Shown in pieces: positions 6,779 to 6,849 of a DNA stretch of 6,849 nt (positions are counted from its first letter, which is position 1; the number at the start of each line of letters is the position of its first letter). The position numbers and the translations under genes are program-made. This DNA comes from Lachnospiraceae bacterium (lineage in GTDB: Bacteria; Bacillota; Clostridia; Lachnospirales; Lachnospiraceae), in contig CAAGRM010000300.1 in assembly GCA_900772675.1 (NCBI GenBank), positions 1 to 6,849 on the forward strand, in the 5' to 3' direction. The notes beneath the pieces are model-generated. The model was not told where the DNA came from, searched no databases, and saw only the letters and a program-made list of their open reading frames with translations.

Positions 6779-6849
6779 ATGGAAAAATATGGTGTAAACG
6801 AATTACGAAAGATGTTTCTTGAGTTTTTCGAGAGTAAAGGACATCTTGC
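6779..6849 (+). CDS. alaS: Alanine--tRNA ligase, N-terminal 23 codons (3' end outside window)
   Basis: Only the first 23 codons are present, translating to a start of MEKYGVNELRKMF followed by LEFFESKGHL. The pattern GVNELRxMFLxFFxSKGH is the characteristic N-terminus of bacterial alanyl-tRNA synthetase, a class II enzyme that charges tRNA-Ala. The short length limits confidence, but the motif is distinctive. The start is set by GGAGG 10 bases upstream. No T-box lies in the 78 bases between tyrS and alaS, although alaS has one in some Firmicutes. The order tyrS then alaS on one strand suggests a housekeeping region beyond the window's right edge. Confidence 0.9.
   Translation, partial: MEKYGVNELRKMFLEFFESKGHL

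Overview
The window looks like an ordinary chromosomal stretch of an anaerobic Firmicute, most likely a clostridium of the Lachnospiraceae type. This rests on strong AGGAGG-like ribosome binding sites, a tRNA-sensing T-box leader, close spacing of genes, and the flavour of the proteins. The family-level placement is inference. All real genes lie on the + strand. I found no mobile element, CRISPR array, tRNA, rRNA or obvious foreign DNA.

Positions 1-4997 hold a compact cobalamin (vitamin B12) operon: cbiA (3' part only), cbiB, cobD, cbiP and cbiC. The genes overlap or are separated by 3 to 50 bases and are probably co-transcribed from a promoter upstream of the window. Their products form a nearly continuous section of the pathway. 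CbiC makes cobyrinic acid from (cobalt-)precorrin-8, CbiA amidates side chains a and c, and CbiP amidates b, d, e and g to give adenosylcobyric acid. CobD makes aminopropanol phosphate and CbiB attaches it, giving adenosylcobinamide phosphate. The only enzyme of this stretch not seen here is the corrinoid adenosyltransferase.

Positions 4998-5476 are non-coding but full of signal. They hold a near-consensus sigma-A promoter, a complete tyrosine T-box leader (specifier codon UAC, UGGU tRNA-acceptor bulge, mutually exclusive antiterminator and terminator), and the tyrS ribosome binding site. tyrS (5477-6700) encodes tyrosyl-tRNA synthetase. Its expression should rise when uncharged tRNA-Tyr accumulates.

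Positions 6701-6778 carry a probable extended -10 promoter and a perfect 9-bp hairpin with a GAAA loop. They lead into alaS (alanyl-tRNA synthetase), of which only the first 23 codons are in the window.

I see no previously undescribed system. The points most worth a second look are the altered HIGH motif (TAGH) of the tyrosyl-tRNA synthetase, the T-box architecture, the hairpin in the presumed alaS leader, and the lack of a visible terminator after cbiC.
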